The notes beneath the pieces were generated by a model. The model worked only from the letters and a program-made list of their open reading frames with translations. It made no database searches and was not told the DNA's origin. The position numbers and the translations under genes were made by a program. From the IMG/VR virus record IMGVR_UViG_3300025146_000030, positions 1 to 41,274 of that record: DNA of 41,274 nucleotides; one strand, 5' to 3'. This document shows, in pieces, positions 1-4,682 of the stretch; position 1 is the stretch's first letter, and each line of letters opens with the position of its first letter. This stretch comes from a virus.

Positions 1-127
1 TTTACATAATGTGGGCGTATGCGATCCTTGCTCTGTTTGAGGGTGGAGGGGTATGATCCCTCTAGTTTTTGGCCCCATGCCTTAAATCGCATTACAGAGC
101 GTTATTGATATGGTTTACATAATGTGG
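1..127. repeat. Two 14-bp direct repeats TTTACATAATGTGG
   Basis: TTTACATAATGTGG occurs exactly at 1-14 and at 114-127. Its core ACAT-A-ATGT is an inverted repeat with a one-base centre, the shape of a binding site for a dimeric protein. A degenerate relative (CCACATAAT) lies at 961-969, just downstream of the minus-strand promoter. A regulatory or replication role is inferred from the repetition and the intergenic position. Confidence 0.5.
46..70 (+). terminator. Weak intrinsic terminator-like hairpin
   Basis: GAGGG (46-50) pairs with CCCTC (58-62) across a short loop and is followed by TAGTTTTT. The stem is only 5-6 bp, so this is weak. No plus-strand gene precedes it inside the window. It could stop a short transcript entering from the right edge if the genome is circular. 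Confidence 0.25.
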
Positions 128-208
128 CTTGTGTCTGATTTTATTGTGTTTTGTGTCTATGGTTTATTATGTCAACCAGCTTTACAATTCGTTTTCAGGA
201 TTTTTAGG

Positions 209-239
209 CAAAAAGAAACGGGCCCATTTCTGGACCCGC
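209..239 (-). terminator. Intrinsic terminator of the 265-879 gene
   Basis: Read on the minus strand, a GC-rich hairpin (arms CGGGTCCAG and TGGGCCCG, with one mismatch) is followed at once by TTTCTTTTT. It starts 26 bp after the stop codon at 265-267. That is the normal placement of a rho-independent terminator, and it separates this gene from anything further along the minus strand. Confidence 0.8.
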
Positions 240-264
240 TTCACAACGCTATTCAGTTTTTAGG

Positions 265-879
265 TTAGGCTCCAGCCCTCTCAGCTACGGCCTTCGAAAA
301 CCCTTCACGGGCGGCCACCTTGTCGGCCGCCTTATGAGGATATTTGACAGCCCTCTCAGCATCGGTCCCATACTTTTGCACGAGACTAGTTGCATTATGG
401 CTCTCAGCCCCCTTTGAGTAGACAGGTCTGCCTGTCATAGGCTGTGAACCTCGCATTGCAGGTTTCAGCACCTGCACTTTTCCATTGAAGGTCAAGGACG
501 CTGGCTTTGCATCCCCTCCTGCCGCTGTTTCTGGAGAAGCAGCGAAATAGGTGATACGAGCTACTGGCTCGCCCAGTAGCGATTCGATGTTTGAACGTTT
601 CGCAAGCTCCACTAGCGTTTTGACAAATACGTCCTCGACCTGGCCGATCTTGACTCGATTATCGGCTTGGAGAGCTGAGAGCAACTTGGCCTGCATACTA
701 GACACTAGTCTCCTAGCGACTAGATATGTTGCGGCGGCGGAATCATACGCCGGCGTGCCTATCACTAGAGACTTCAGCTTGACCTCTGAATCGGCCAGAG
801 CTTGCACGGCCTTGACCTTTTCGGCCAAGGCTTGTTCGACTAGTGTCTTTGGAGTTTCAGCTACTTTAGTATCGTCCAT
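265..879 (-). CDS. Hypothetical protein, 204 aa, own transcription unit
   Basis: I do not recognise this protein. The start is placed at the internal ATG (MDDTKVAE) because an AGGGG Shine-Dalgarno lies 9 bp before it; the longer start at 888 directly abuts the same GGGG. The N-terminal 100 residues are Ala/Leu/Lys/Glu-rich and predicted helical, possibly a coiled coil. The C-terminal third is basic and Ala/Lys-rich (a VKYPHKAADKVAAREG stretch), compatible with nucleic-acid binding but not diagnostic. It has no signal peptide or membrane segment. It is the only minus-strand gene in the left part of the window and is framed by its own promoter (973-1001), operator-like dyad and terminator (209-239). 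Its DNA is clearly richer in GC than the replication genes. That isolation suggests an independently regulated accessory (moron-like) or control gene; this is inference. Confidence 0.8.
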   Translation of the reverse strand: MDDTKVAETPKTLVEQALAEKVKAVQALADSEVKLKSLVIGTPAYDSAAATYLVARRLVSSMQAKLLSALQADNRVKIGQVEDVFVKTLVELAKRSNIESLLGEPVARITYFAASPETAAGGDAKPASLTFNGKVQVLKPAMRGSQPMTGRPVYSKGAESHNATSLVQKYGTDAERAVKYPHKAADKVAAREGFSKAVAERAGA

Positions 880-972
880 TTCAATCATCCCCTAAATTAA
901 ATTTATGGTCGCCACCTAACGTATCCAGTCACCCCCTTCCTCGTTATAGATTTGGAGCAACCACATAATTTA

Positions 973-1001
973 AGTATAACGCACTAGGCCTTATAGTGCA
1001 A
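973..1001 (-). promoter_or_regulatory. Sigma70-type promoter for the 265-879 gene
   Basis: On the minus strand, TTGCAC (1001-996), a 17-bp spacer and TATACT (978-973) form a sigma70-like promoter about 90 bp upstream of the gene. The same TATACT -10 box is used by the plus-strand early promoter at 1454-1482. The spacer contains the dyad at 981-999, so a bound regulator would cover the promoter. Confidence 0.6.
981..999. promoter_or_regulatory. Operator-like dyad inside a promoter spacer
   Basis: GCACTA (981-986) and TAGTGC (994-999) are perfect inverted arms around a 7-bp centre. They sit between and partly over the -10 and -35 boxes of the minus-strand promoter. This is the classical geometry of a repressor site. 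The protein that would bind is unknown. Confidence 0.5.
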
Positions 1002-1047
1002 ATCTGTTGGCAGGCATTTACGGGCATCCAGAAGCATTGGCAGTTGA

Positions 1048-1067
1048 TTAGCAACTTTAGTTGCTAA
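1048..1067. repeat. Perfect 9-bp inverted repeat
   Basis: TTAGCAACT (1048-1056) and AGTTGCTAA (1059-1067) are perfectly complementary with a 2-bp centre. The 13-bp core AACTTTAGTTGCT recurs at 30306-30318, just upstream of the internal capsid-gene promoter. That makes a shared binding site for one regulator plausible. There is no T-run, so it is not a terminator. Confidence 0.6.
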
Positions 1068-1080
1068 CAGACCCTCACAT

Positions 1081-1120
1081 TTAGCTCACTCCAGCTCACT
1101 CTACCTCACTCTACCTCACT
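1081..1120. repeat. Four 10-bp tandem repeats (iteron-like)
   Basis: Four consecutive 10-bp units run TTAGCTCACT, CCAGCTCACT, CTACCTCACT, CTACCTCACT. The common core is CTCACT on an exact one-helical-turn period. The 11-mer TCACTCTACCT spanning unit junctions (1096-1106 and 1106-1116) returns in inverted orientation at 1368-1378. Helically phased short repeats are typical of initiator or regulator binding arrays; the role here is inferred. Confidence 0.6.
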
Positions 1121-1154
1121 CATAGGCACGATGAGCCGTTCGGCTAACATTTTT

Positions 1155-1232
1155 TAGAACGTCCGTTCTAGCCCCAAATTTAGAACAAGTGTTCTATAGA
1201 ACGGGTGTTCTAGTTATAGAACAAGGGTTCTA
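1155..1232. promoter_or_regulatory. Array of four TAGAAC-N4-GTTCTA operators
   Basis: Four 16-bp palindromes lie at 1155-1170, 1181-1196, 1197-1212 and 1217-1232. Each has perfect TAGAAC/GTTCTA arms around a different 4-bp centre (GTCC, AAGT, GGGT, AAGG). Centre-to-centre spacings are 26, 16 and 20 bp. Boxes 2-4 are enclosed by a longer inverted repeat (1171-1186 with 1227-1242). The core GAAC-N4-GTTC matches the LexA/DinR box of Gram-positive bacteria. The constant TA flanks and the two LuxR-type HTH proteins in this genome leave a phage regulator equally possible. Confidence 0.75.
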
Positions 1233-1453
1233 AATTTGGGCGATTTTGTTTGTCCAATCCTGGGGCTAACCATAATTGCAAATCGGGGCGGAATGTATGG
1301 ATGGAATCGTGGACTTTTAGCACTTTTGTTCTAGCTAAAAACTAGCTTTGCGATAGGTGAAAATGAGAGGTAGAGTGACCTTGTAAGGCTAGATCAGAGA
1401 GCTTTAAGGAGTCACTAGGCATAAGAACTTGTTGCCAATGACTACCAGCAGGT

Positions 1454-1482
1454 TTGTACTATGACTGCTAGTATGATATACT
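1454..1482 (+). promoter_or_regulatory. Early promoter with extended -10
   Basis: TTGTAC (1454-1459), a 17-bp spacer and TATACT (1477-1482) precede the first rightward gene. TG at 1474-1475 gives an extended -10 (TGATATACT). The identical 9-mer recurs in the second early promoter at 2315-2323. It lies about 220 bp downstream of the four-palindrome array, so this promoter likely drives the rightward operon starting with the leader at 1491. Confidence 0.6.
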
Positions 1483-1490
1483 TTTATATA

Positions 1491-1575
1491 GGAGGAGAGT
1501 AGAAGGCCACATGGCAAGGCCAGGTAACCCATAAATCCTGATCTCGGATGAGACAGGTGGGGAAAGGAGAAGTGG
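1491..1575 (+). promoter_or_regulatory. Structured leader, copy 1, with upstream ORF
   Basis: This 5' leader is shared in sequence and layout with the one at 1786-1845. A GGAGGAG site (1491-1497) precedes a possible 7-codon ORF, ATG at 1511 to TAA at 1532-1534, encoding MARPGNP. A two-step hairpin follows: CCTG/CAGG (1537-1540, 1554-1557) enclosing TCTC/GAGA around the loop GGAT. Then GGTGGGGAAAGGAG carries the Shine-Dalgarno of the gene at 1576. CCAGG at 1520-1524 could also pair with the CCTG arm, giving an alternative fold. Attenuation or translational control is inferred. Confidence 0.55.
1511..1534 (+). CDS. Possible leader peptide MARPGNP
   Basis: This seven-codon ORF (ATG GCA AGG CCA GGT AAC CCA TAA) matches the second leader (GTG GCA AGG CTA GGC AAC CCG TAA at 1786-1809). 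Two of the differences are synonymous third-position changes, one changes Pro to Leu, and the start codon differs. A Pro codon directly before the stop terminates slowly in known regulatory leaders such as TnaC, so ribosome-dependent control is conceivable. RNA structure alone could also explain the conservation. Confidence 0.3.
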   Translation: MARPGNP

Positions 1576-1785
1576 ATGAGAACAGAATTTAATGCCCAAT
1601 CTGATTTCCGCATAGTCGTGGGAGATGCGGCAGGGGAATGGGTGGACTACCGCAGTGTCGCCACCCTCGCACTGGAATGCAATGGGAAAATAAAAGGGTT
1701 AATTGCGGTAAGCGGGTATGGCCTTGCGGGTGGATTACTGGAACCCGAGAAGGTCTACGAAGTAGAACCATTTGAACCCTTGTAA
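1576..1785 (+). CDS. Hypothetical early protein, 69 aa
   Basis: I do not recognise this protein. It is small, acidic and rather hydrophobic in the middle (a KIKGLIAVSGYGLAGGLL stretch), without Cys or an evident DNA-binding motif. Translation initiates after a strong GGAAAGGAG Shine-Dalgarno that forms the end of leader copy 1. It is the first rightward gene behind the operator array and early promoter, the slot where phages often keep host-takeover or control proteins. The DNA is strikingly GC-rich compared with the genes after 2.3 kb. Its stop codon abuts leader copy 2. Confidence 0.65.
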   Translation: MRTEFNAQSDFRIVVGDAAGEWVDYRSVATLALECNGKIKGLIAVSGYGLAGGLLEPEKVYEVEPFEPL

Positions 1786-1845
1786 GTGGCAAGGCTAGGC
1801 AACCCGTAAGTCCTGACCAGGATTGGCAGGTGGGGAAAGGAGGAA
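1786..1845 (+). promoter_or_regulatory. Structured leader, copy 2, with upstream ORF
   Basis: This is the second copy of the leader described at 1491-1575. GTG at 1786 begins VARLGNP, ending with TAA at 1807-1809. The hairpin has conserved outer arms CCTG (1812-1815) and CAGG (1827-1830). The inner stem has changed from TCTC/GAGA to CCA/TGG (1817-1819, 1824-1826), while the GGAT loop is unchanged. That compensatory change supports a real RNA helix. GGTGGGGAAAGGAGG follows as Shine-Dalgarno. CCTTG...CAAGG (1778-1782, 1790-1794) could add a stem over the preceding stop codon. Confidence 0.6.
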
Positions 1846-2184
1846 ATGATGAGGTATGATATGGCCGTGAAGCGGGCGGAGAGGTTGCTCCGTTCAAACT
1901 GGCAAAAGACGGTGCAGGAAGCCCACCGTCTTGCAGGGTTGGGGATACCCACCCTGGAAGTGGCTATCCAGGAGGACTACCACGAGAACTGCTGTCCGCC
2001 CAGGATTAAACTCTGGGTGGCTGGGGCGGAACACGTCATTGGAGTGTCCGTCACCATCTACCCCGACGGGGGCGGGATTGACCTAGAACAGGTCGCTCTA
2101 GTGCTACAAGTGGCACTAGAGGAACTAGAGCACCGAGCCCAGGAAATGGGCAGGGTGGCTCAAACCCTGGCCGCTGCAAAGTAG
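1846..2184 (+). CDS. Hypothetical early protein, 112 aa
   Basis: I do not recognise the family. The N-terminal third is basic and helical (KRAERLLRSNWQKTVQEA), the middle is beta-rich with a CC pair (ENCCPPRIKLWV), and the C-terminal 40 residues are strongly helical. Cytoplasmic by appearance. The start is fixed by AAAGGAGGAA directly upstream; an ATG at 1849 is possible. Together with the 69-aa gene it forms a GC-rich two-gene unit in which each gene has its own copy of the same leader. This suggests coordinated control of both products. The stop codon is covered by the first hairpin of the RNA element at 2170-2304. Confidence 0.7.
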   Translation: MMRYDMAVKRAERLLRSNWQKTVQEAHRLAGLGIPTLEVAIQEDYHENCCPPRIKLWVAGAEHVIGVSVTIYPDGGGIDLEQVALVLQVALEELEHRAQEMGRVAQTLAAAK

Positions 2185-2304
2185 CGGCAGGGACAACTGA
2201 ATAGACCCCAGGACATGGACACCCTGGGGCGTAGATAAGTCCAATAAGTCTCACGGTAGAGTCCGTGAGCAAGGCGGAAGCTAATTCAGCTCCGCCTTTT
2301 TATT
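2170..2304 (+). ncRNA. Four-hairpin RNA ending in a terminator
   Basis: Four stem-loops follow each other without a gene. They are GCCGCT/AGCGGC (2170-2188, over the stop codon), CCCCAGG/CCTGGGG (2206-2229), CTCACGG/CCGTGAG (2250-2269) and AAGGCGGA/TCCGCCTT (2271-2298). The last is followed by a T-run and is an intrinsic terminator. Single-stranded linkers include two copies of AATAAGTC-like sequence. The 3' end of the early mRNA would therefore be a compact structured RNA; it may accumulate as a small RNA or protect the message. I match it to no known RNA family. Confidence 0.5.
2271..2304 (+). terminator. Intrinsic terminator after the first early unit
   Basis: AAGGCGGA (2271-2278) pairs with TCCGCCTT (2291-2298), extended by AGC pairs near the loop, and runs into CTTTTTATT. 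This should end the GC-rich two-gene transcript. Expression of the rest of the arm would then need readthrough or the promoter at 2311-2325. Confidence 0.75.
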
Positions 2305-2310
2305 GGTAGT

Positions 2311-2325
2311 GGAGTGATATACTCC
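2311..2325 (+). promoter_or_regulatory. Extended -10 promoter with overlapping palindrome
   Basis: TGATATACT (2315-2323) is identical to the extended -10 of the first early promoter and lies right after the terminator; no good -35 is visible. The -10 is embedded in the palindrome GGAGT-GATAT-ACTCC (2311-2325), so a regulator could occlude it. It is placed to restart transcription for the gene at 2347 and those downstream. Confidence 0.5.
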
Positions 2326-2346
2326 AAAGAGAAAGGATGGTGAAAG

Positions 2347-2514
2347 ATGGACAAGAGAACTGCAATCCAAATTGTTGGTTCCATGAGCCAAACCGAAAAG
2401 GATAGATTGTTGACTAGGCTCATGGTAGAACGGCTTAAGGCAGAAGTCAATAAGAAACCTTATGACCATAGGCTGTTCCACATAGTCACTCGGAAGTTGA
2501 ATTATGGAGTCTAA
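2347..2514 (+). CDS. Hypothetical protein, 55 aa
   Basis: The gene has an ATG 9 bp after AAAGGATGG and an uninterrupted 55-codon frame ending in TAA at 2512-2514. The product (starting MDKRTAIQIVGSMSQTEKDR) is short, basic and predicted mostly helical, with no motif I recognise. It overlaps the next gene by 11 bp (start at 2504), which supports translational coupling. It is the first gene after the second early promoter. Confidence 0.6.
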   Translation: MDKRTAIQIVGSMSQTEKDRLLTRLMVERLKAEVNKKPYDHRLFHIVTRKLNYGV

Positions 2515-2731
2515 ATACCAGTGCCCACTATGCCATAAGTCCTTGTCACGGGTGGACTACATTGTCTGCCCATGGTGTGATAGGGTTATAAAGCGTGGGG
2601 GTATGAATTATGGGCGATTATCCCCACAAGCTGAAAGGGTGGAGAAGGTGGAGTTTAGACGGGGGCGGGTAGAGGAGTTGGAAAAGGCCATAGATATAGA
2701 TAGCCTAATAAATGAAATGATAGGAGGTTAA
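2504..2731 (+). CDS. Zinc-ribbon small protein, 75 aa
   Basis: CPLC (residues 7-10) and CPWC (22-25) form a classical two-knuckle zinc ribbon. A charged, probably coiled-coil tail rich in Glu/Arg follows (RVEKVEFRRGRVEELEKAID). Such proteins bind nucleic acid or protein partners; no specific role can be assigned. The start overlaps the preceding gene and the stop lies 1 bp before the next start, with AGGAGG between 2722 and 2727. It is one of about a dozen CxxC mini-proteins in this genome. Confidence 0.75.
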   Translation: MESKYQCPLCHKSLSRVDYIVCPWCDRVIKRGGMNYGRLSPQAERVEKVEFRRGRVEELEKAIDIDSLINEMIGG

Positions 2732-2732
2732 A

Positions 2733-2927
2733 ATGATAGCGATTGAAAGTTTACTAGACCGATTGGATGGGGTAACTTTGATGCACAAGGGTATCAAAGT
2801 GCGGTTCATGTTTGAGAATAAAAGGACATTGGCTATTGATATTTGCGATAGTCCTCTTGATTGCATGGAATGTATTGATACACATAACGGGTGCAAATCT
2901 GATCTTATTATGTTGGAAAGGAGTTAA
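2733..2927 (+). CDS. Hypothetical Cys-containing protein, 64 aa
   Basis: A strong AGGAGG site precedes the ATG by a few bases. The product has cysteines in CDSPLDCMEC and a later CK, arranged as C-x5-C-x2-C, so metal binding is possible but the pattern is not a standard ribbon. The first half is amphipathic (IESLLDRLDGVTLMHKGIKVRFMF). No family is recognised. It is embedded in the tight run of tiny genes between 2347 and 3458. Confidence 0.6.
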   Translation: MIAIESLLDRLDGVTLMHKGIKVRFMFENKRTLAIDICDSPLDCMECIDTHNGCKSDLIMLERS

Positions 2928-2930
2928 AAG

Positions 2931-3122
2931 ATGCCAAGATTGGAATGGGATGCGGAAACGGCGGATCTGGAAGCCGAAGCCGCAGAGGACGAATTGGATG
3001 GTATTGATCCCAATGCTATCCAAGCAATTGCCCAATGGTGGGCGAAACATTATCTAATTGCGGGGCATAAGAGACTCGGAAGAGTTTTGATTGCCAAAGC
3101 AAGAATGGGGGTGGTGAAATGA
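2931..3122 (+). CDS. Hypothetical acidic-to-basic protein, 63 aa
   Basis: The start follows GGAGTTAAAAG with good spacing. The first 27 residues are very acidic (WDAETADLEAEAAEDELDG). The remainder is basic and helical with WW and RLGRVLIAKARMG, a charge split that could mediate protein or nucleic-acid contact. No family is recognised. The stop TGA overlaps the ATG of the next gene (ATGA, 3119-3122), so the two are probably translationally coupled. Confidence 0.6.
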   Translation: MPRLEWDAETADLEAEAAEDELDGIDPNAIQAIAQWWAKHYLIAGHKRLGRVLIAKARMGVVK

Positions 3123-3238
3123 TATGCCCAATTTGCCATAAGAAGATTGTAGTCCCATTAAACTTGACCGCCAAAATGACGCTCTATATCCACAATAGTC
3201 TGGTCCATCCATTCAGCAAAGAGGTCAAAAATGACTAA
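3119..3238 (+). CDS. CxxC mini-protein, 39 aa
   Basis: This 39-codon frame starts within the ATGA overlap with the previous gene and ends 8 bp inside the next one. The product begins MICPICHKK, a single zinc knuckle (C3, C6, H7), with a further His pair (IH at 24-25 and H30). It could complete a metal site only with a partner or as a dimer. The double overlap with both neighbours is the main support; function is unknown. Confidence 0.5.
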   Translation: MICPICHKKIVVPLNLTAKMTLYIHNSLVHPFSKEVKND

Positions 3239-3458
3239 AAAGGATTATGAGCTAATTGCCAAAGTTATCAGAGGTATCTATACAGAGTCGGTGACGAATA
3301 TGGACTATTCCGATTTGAAACTGCATTGTAATAAATGCCATCGCTGTCTACAGGATATAGCGTCATCATTCGCCAATGAGCTGGAATTGGTGAATAGACG
3401 GTTCAATCGGGATAAATTTATGGATGCTTGTGGATTTAGCGGACTTGGAATGGGTTAA
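3231..3458 (+). CDS. Small phage protein of the FxxACG type, 75 aa
   Basis: It opens MTKKDYELIAKVI and ends with FANELELVNRRFNRDKFMDACG, the pattern of a widespread uncharacterised phage/plasmid protein (alpha-helical start, then 'ANELxxxNxRFxRxxFxxACG'). The insert between these parts carries CNKCHRC, an added CxxCxxC cluster. The start is supported by AAAGAGG upstream and by overlap with the 39-aa gene. Function is unknown; the family often sits among phage early genes. Confidence 0.7.
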   Translation: MTKKDYELIAKVIRGIYTESVTNMDYSDLKLHCNKCHRCLQDIASSFANELELVNRRFNRDKFMDACGFSGLGMG

Positions 3459-3459
3459 T

Positions 3460-3524
3460 CTTAATCTCTGGTCTGCCCACTAGGACATTTGGATGGGTTC
3501 TAGTGGACAGCCACAGCGATTAAG
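3460..3524 (+). other. Intercistronic RNA hairpin
   Basis: CTG-C-CCACTAG (3473-3483) pairs with CTAGTGG-A-CAG (3500-3510), and outer arms CTTAATC (3460-3466) and GATTAAG (3518-3524) close a second helix. No T-run follows, so it is not a terminator. It fills most of the gap before the gene at 3546. It may act as a processing or stability element separating the tiny-gene run from the ATPase module. Confidence 0.45.
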
Positions 3525-3545
3525 CTGAGAAAGGTGGATGGTAAA

Positions 3546-3788
3546 ATGACAAGAGATGGAACAGAGGAAACGGGTGGAAAGGGTGAGCTGGTGAAGGAAC
3601 TGGCAGAATGGATTGACACCAACACTATTGCGGAATTGATTGTGGAAGAGATGGAAGATGGGGAATTGGAGCTGGATCTCCCCACAGCCAAGAATATTTG
3701 GCTGAGTATGCTGGAGGAAATCTCCAGCTATCTGAGAATGATAGTGGATGGGATTCTGGAAGTCCAGAGGGGTATGGAACCGAAATGA
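3546..3788 (+). CDS. Hypothetical acidic protein, 80 aa
   Basis: The ATG at 3546 is preferred over a GTG at 3534 because AAGGTGG (3531-3537) sits 8 bp upstream of it and would overlap the GTG. The product is acidic and predicted helical (KELAEWIDTNTIAELIVEEMEDGELELDL) with no known motif. Its TGA stop overlaps the ATG of the AAA+ ATPase gene in an ATGA junction, indicating translational coupling. It is therefore probably a partner or adaptor of the ATPase/VWA pair; this is inferred from context only. Confidence 0.6.
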   Translation: MTRDGTEETGGKGELVKELAEWIDTNTIAELIVEEMEDGELELDLPTAKNIWLSMLEEISSYLRMIVDGILEVQRGMEPK

Positions 3789-4669
3789 TTCCAGAGAAGA
3801 AACCATATTTTATCTCGGATGAGAACAACGCCAAATTGAAAGCACTTATGAGGATCAGGACTAGGCAGCCGATAAATATCCTCATAACTGGGAAACATGG
3901 GCTAGGTAAGTCCATGTTAGCCCGACAAATTGCGGCGCATTGGAAACTGGATTATGTACCAGTCCCAATTTGCCAATTACAGGAAGTTGGACAGCTGATG
4001 GGGCATTTGGAGCTGGTAAATGGTGAAACCAGGTTTGTACCTTCGGACTTTACCAAAGCAATAAAGGCTCCAAATACAGTCGTACACCTTGAGGAACTAA
4101 ATCGCCCAGAAAGCCCGAAAGCGTTGGGGGAATTGTTCCCAATTCTTGATGATGCACGGGCGATCTGGCATGAACATCTTGGAGAGGTTAAGGTAGCTCC
4201 AGGTGTGGTCTTTGTTGGGACTCTCAATGAAGGATTTGAATACTCTGGTATTGATCCCATGGATGAAGCTCTACGGGACCGATTCTTTATGATACACCTG
4301 GACTACTTTCCCTCCAAGATTGAAGGTACTCTGGTAAGTATGCTAACTGGGCTTAGCGGGGAAGTGGTGGATGGGATTCTGGAGCTGGTCAACAAGCTCC
4401 GAACTAATGCTAAAGAGCCAATCCATGTGTCCACCAGACGCATGATAATGATGGCCGAAATGATTGGAGAGGGGTTGGGGATCGTGGACTCTTTCAAGTC
4501 CTGTATTGGAACCGACCAAGACCAGACAAGATTGGAAAGTGTGCTGATTGAGTTGGACTCTATGGCAAGCAAGGTTATGCCACAATTGGCTAACTGGACA
4601 CCGAAACCGTTTGATAACAGCAATGGCAAATCCAAAGAGAACGATGGATTTGGATTGCTGACTATCTGA
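3785..4669 (+). CDS. MoxR/AAA_5-type AAA+ ATPase
   Basis: A single AAA+ domain of 294 aa. Walker A is GKHGLGKS (residues 36-43), Walker B lies in VVHLEELNR (about 98-106), sensor 1 in GTLNEG (about 143-148), and a DEALRDRF arginine-finger region follows near 160. This matches the MoxR/CobS/AAA_5 branch, whose members act as ATP-driven chaperones or remodellers paired with a von Willebrand A (VWA) protein. The very next gene is exactly such a protein. A longer frame begins at 3698, but the 3785 ATG sits in an ATGA overlap with the upstream stop and begins the conserved N-terminus. The target of remodelling in infection is unknown. Confidence 0.85.
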   Translation: MIPEKKPYFISDENNAKLKALMRIRTRQPINILITGKHGLGKSMLARQIAAHWKLDYVPVPICQLQEVGQLMGHLELVNGETRFVPSDFTKAIKAPNTVVHLEELNRPESPKALGELFPILDDARAIWHEHLGEVKVAPGVVFVGTLNEGFEYSGIDPMDEALRDRFFMIHLDYFPSKIEGTLVSMLTGLSGEVVDGILELVNKLRTNAKEPIHVSTRRMIMMAEMIGEGLGIVDSFKSCIGTDQDQTRLESVLIELDSMASKVMPQLANWTPKPFDNSNGKSKENDGFGLLTI

Positions 4670-4682
4670 GAAAGGCAAAAAG

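Larger units (their letters stand above)
1..208. other. Intergenic control region, left edge
   Basis: No convincing gene lies here. The stretch holds two exact copies of TTTACATAATGTGG (1-14 and 114-127) and a weak plus-strand hairpin with a short T-run (46-70). It also holds an AT-rich segment (150-200) with the related motif TTATTATGTCAACC. It sits downstream of the terminator of the minus-strand gene at 265-879. If the molecule is circular it joins the non-coding stretch at 40887-41274, giving about 600 bp of intergenic DNA upstream of the late promoter. Confidence 0.6.
1002..1453. other. Intergenic control/origin-like region
   Basis: No credible gene is present between the divergent promoters. 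In order, the stretch holds a perfect 9-bp dyad (1048-1067), four 10-bp tandem repeats (1081-1120), the four-palindrome array (1155-1232) and a copy of TGTATGGATGG (1294-1304). An inverted copy of the tandem-repeat unit lies at 1368-1378. Repeats, dyads and divergent transcription together resemble a phage replication origin plus early operator region; I see no experimentally defined origin motif. Confidence 0.55.

Noticed and set aside
1491-1845. HK022 put-like antitermination RNA or a known riboswitch
   Set aside because: The hairpin pair is only loosely similar to put RNAs in concept, and I could not match the conserved bases to any riboswitch class I know. It is reported as an unclassified leader.
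1576-1952. Minus-strand frames overlapping the first two early genes
   Set aside because: They have no ribosome sites and are antisense shadows of GC-rich plus-strand genes with clear leaders and Shine-Dalgarno sites.
3698-3784. Longer N-terminus for the MoxR-type ATPase (87 bp upstream)
   Set aside because: It overlaps the 80-aa gene in another frame and encodes a low-complexity segment. The ATG at 3785 sits in an ATGA junction and begins the conserved sequence.
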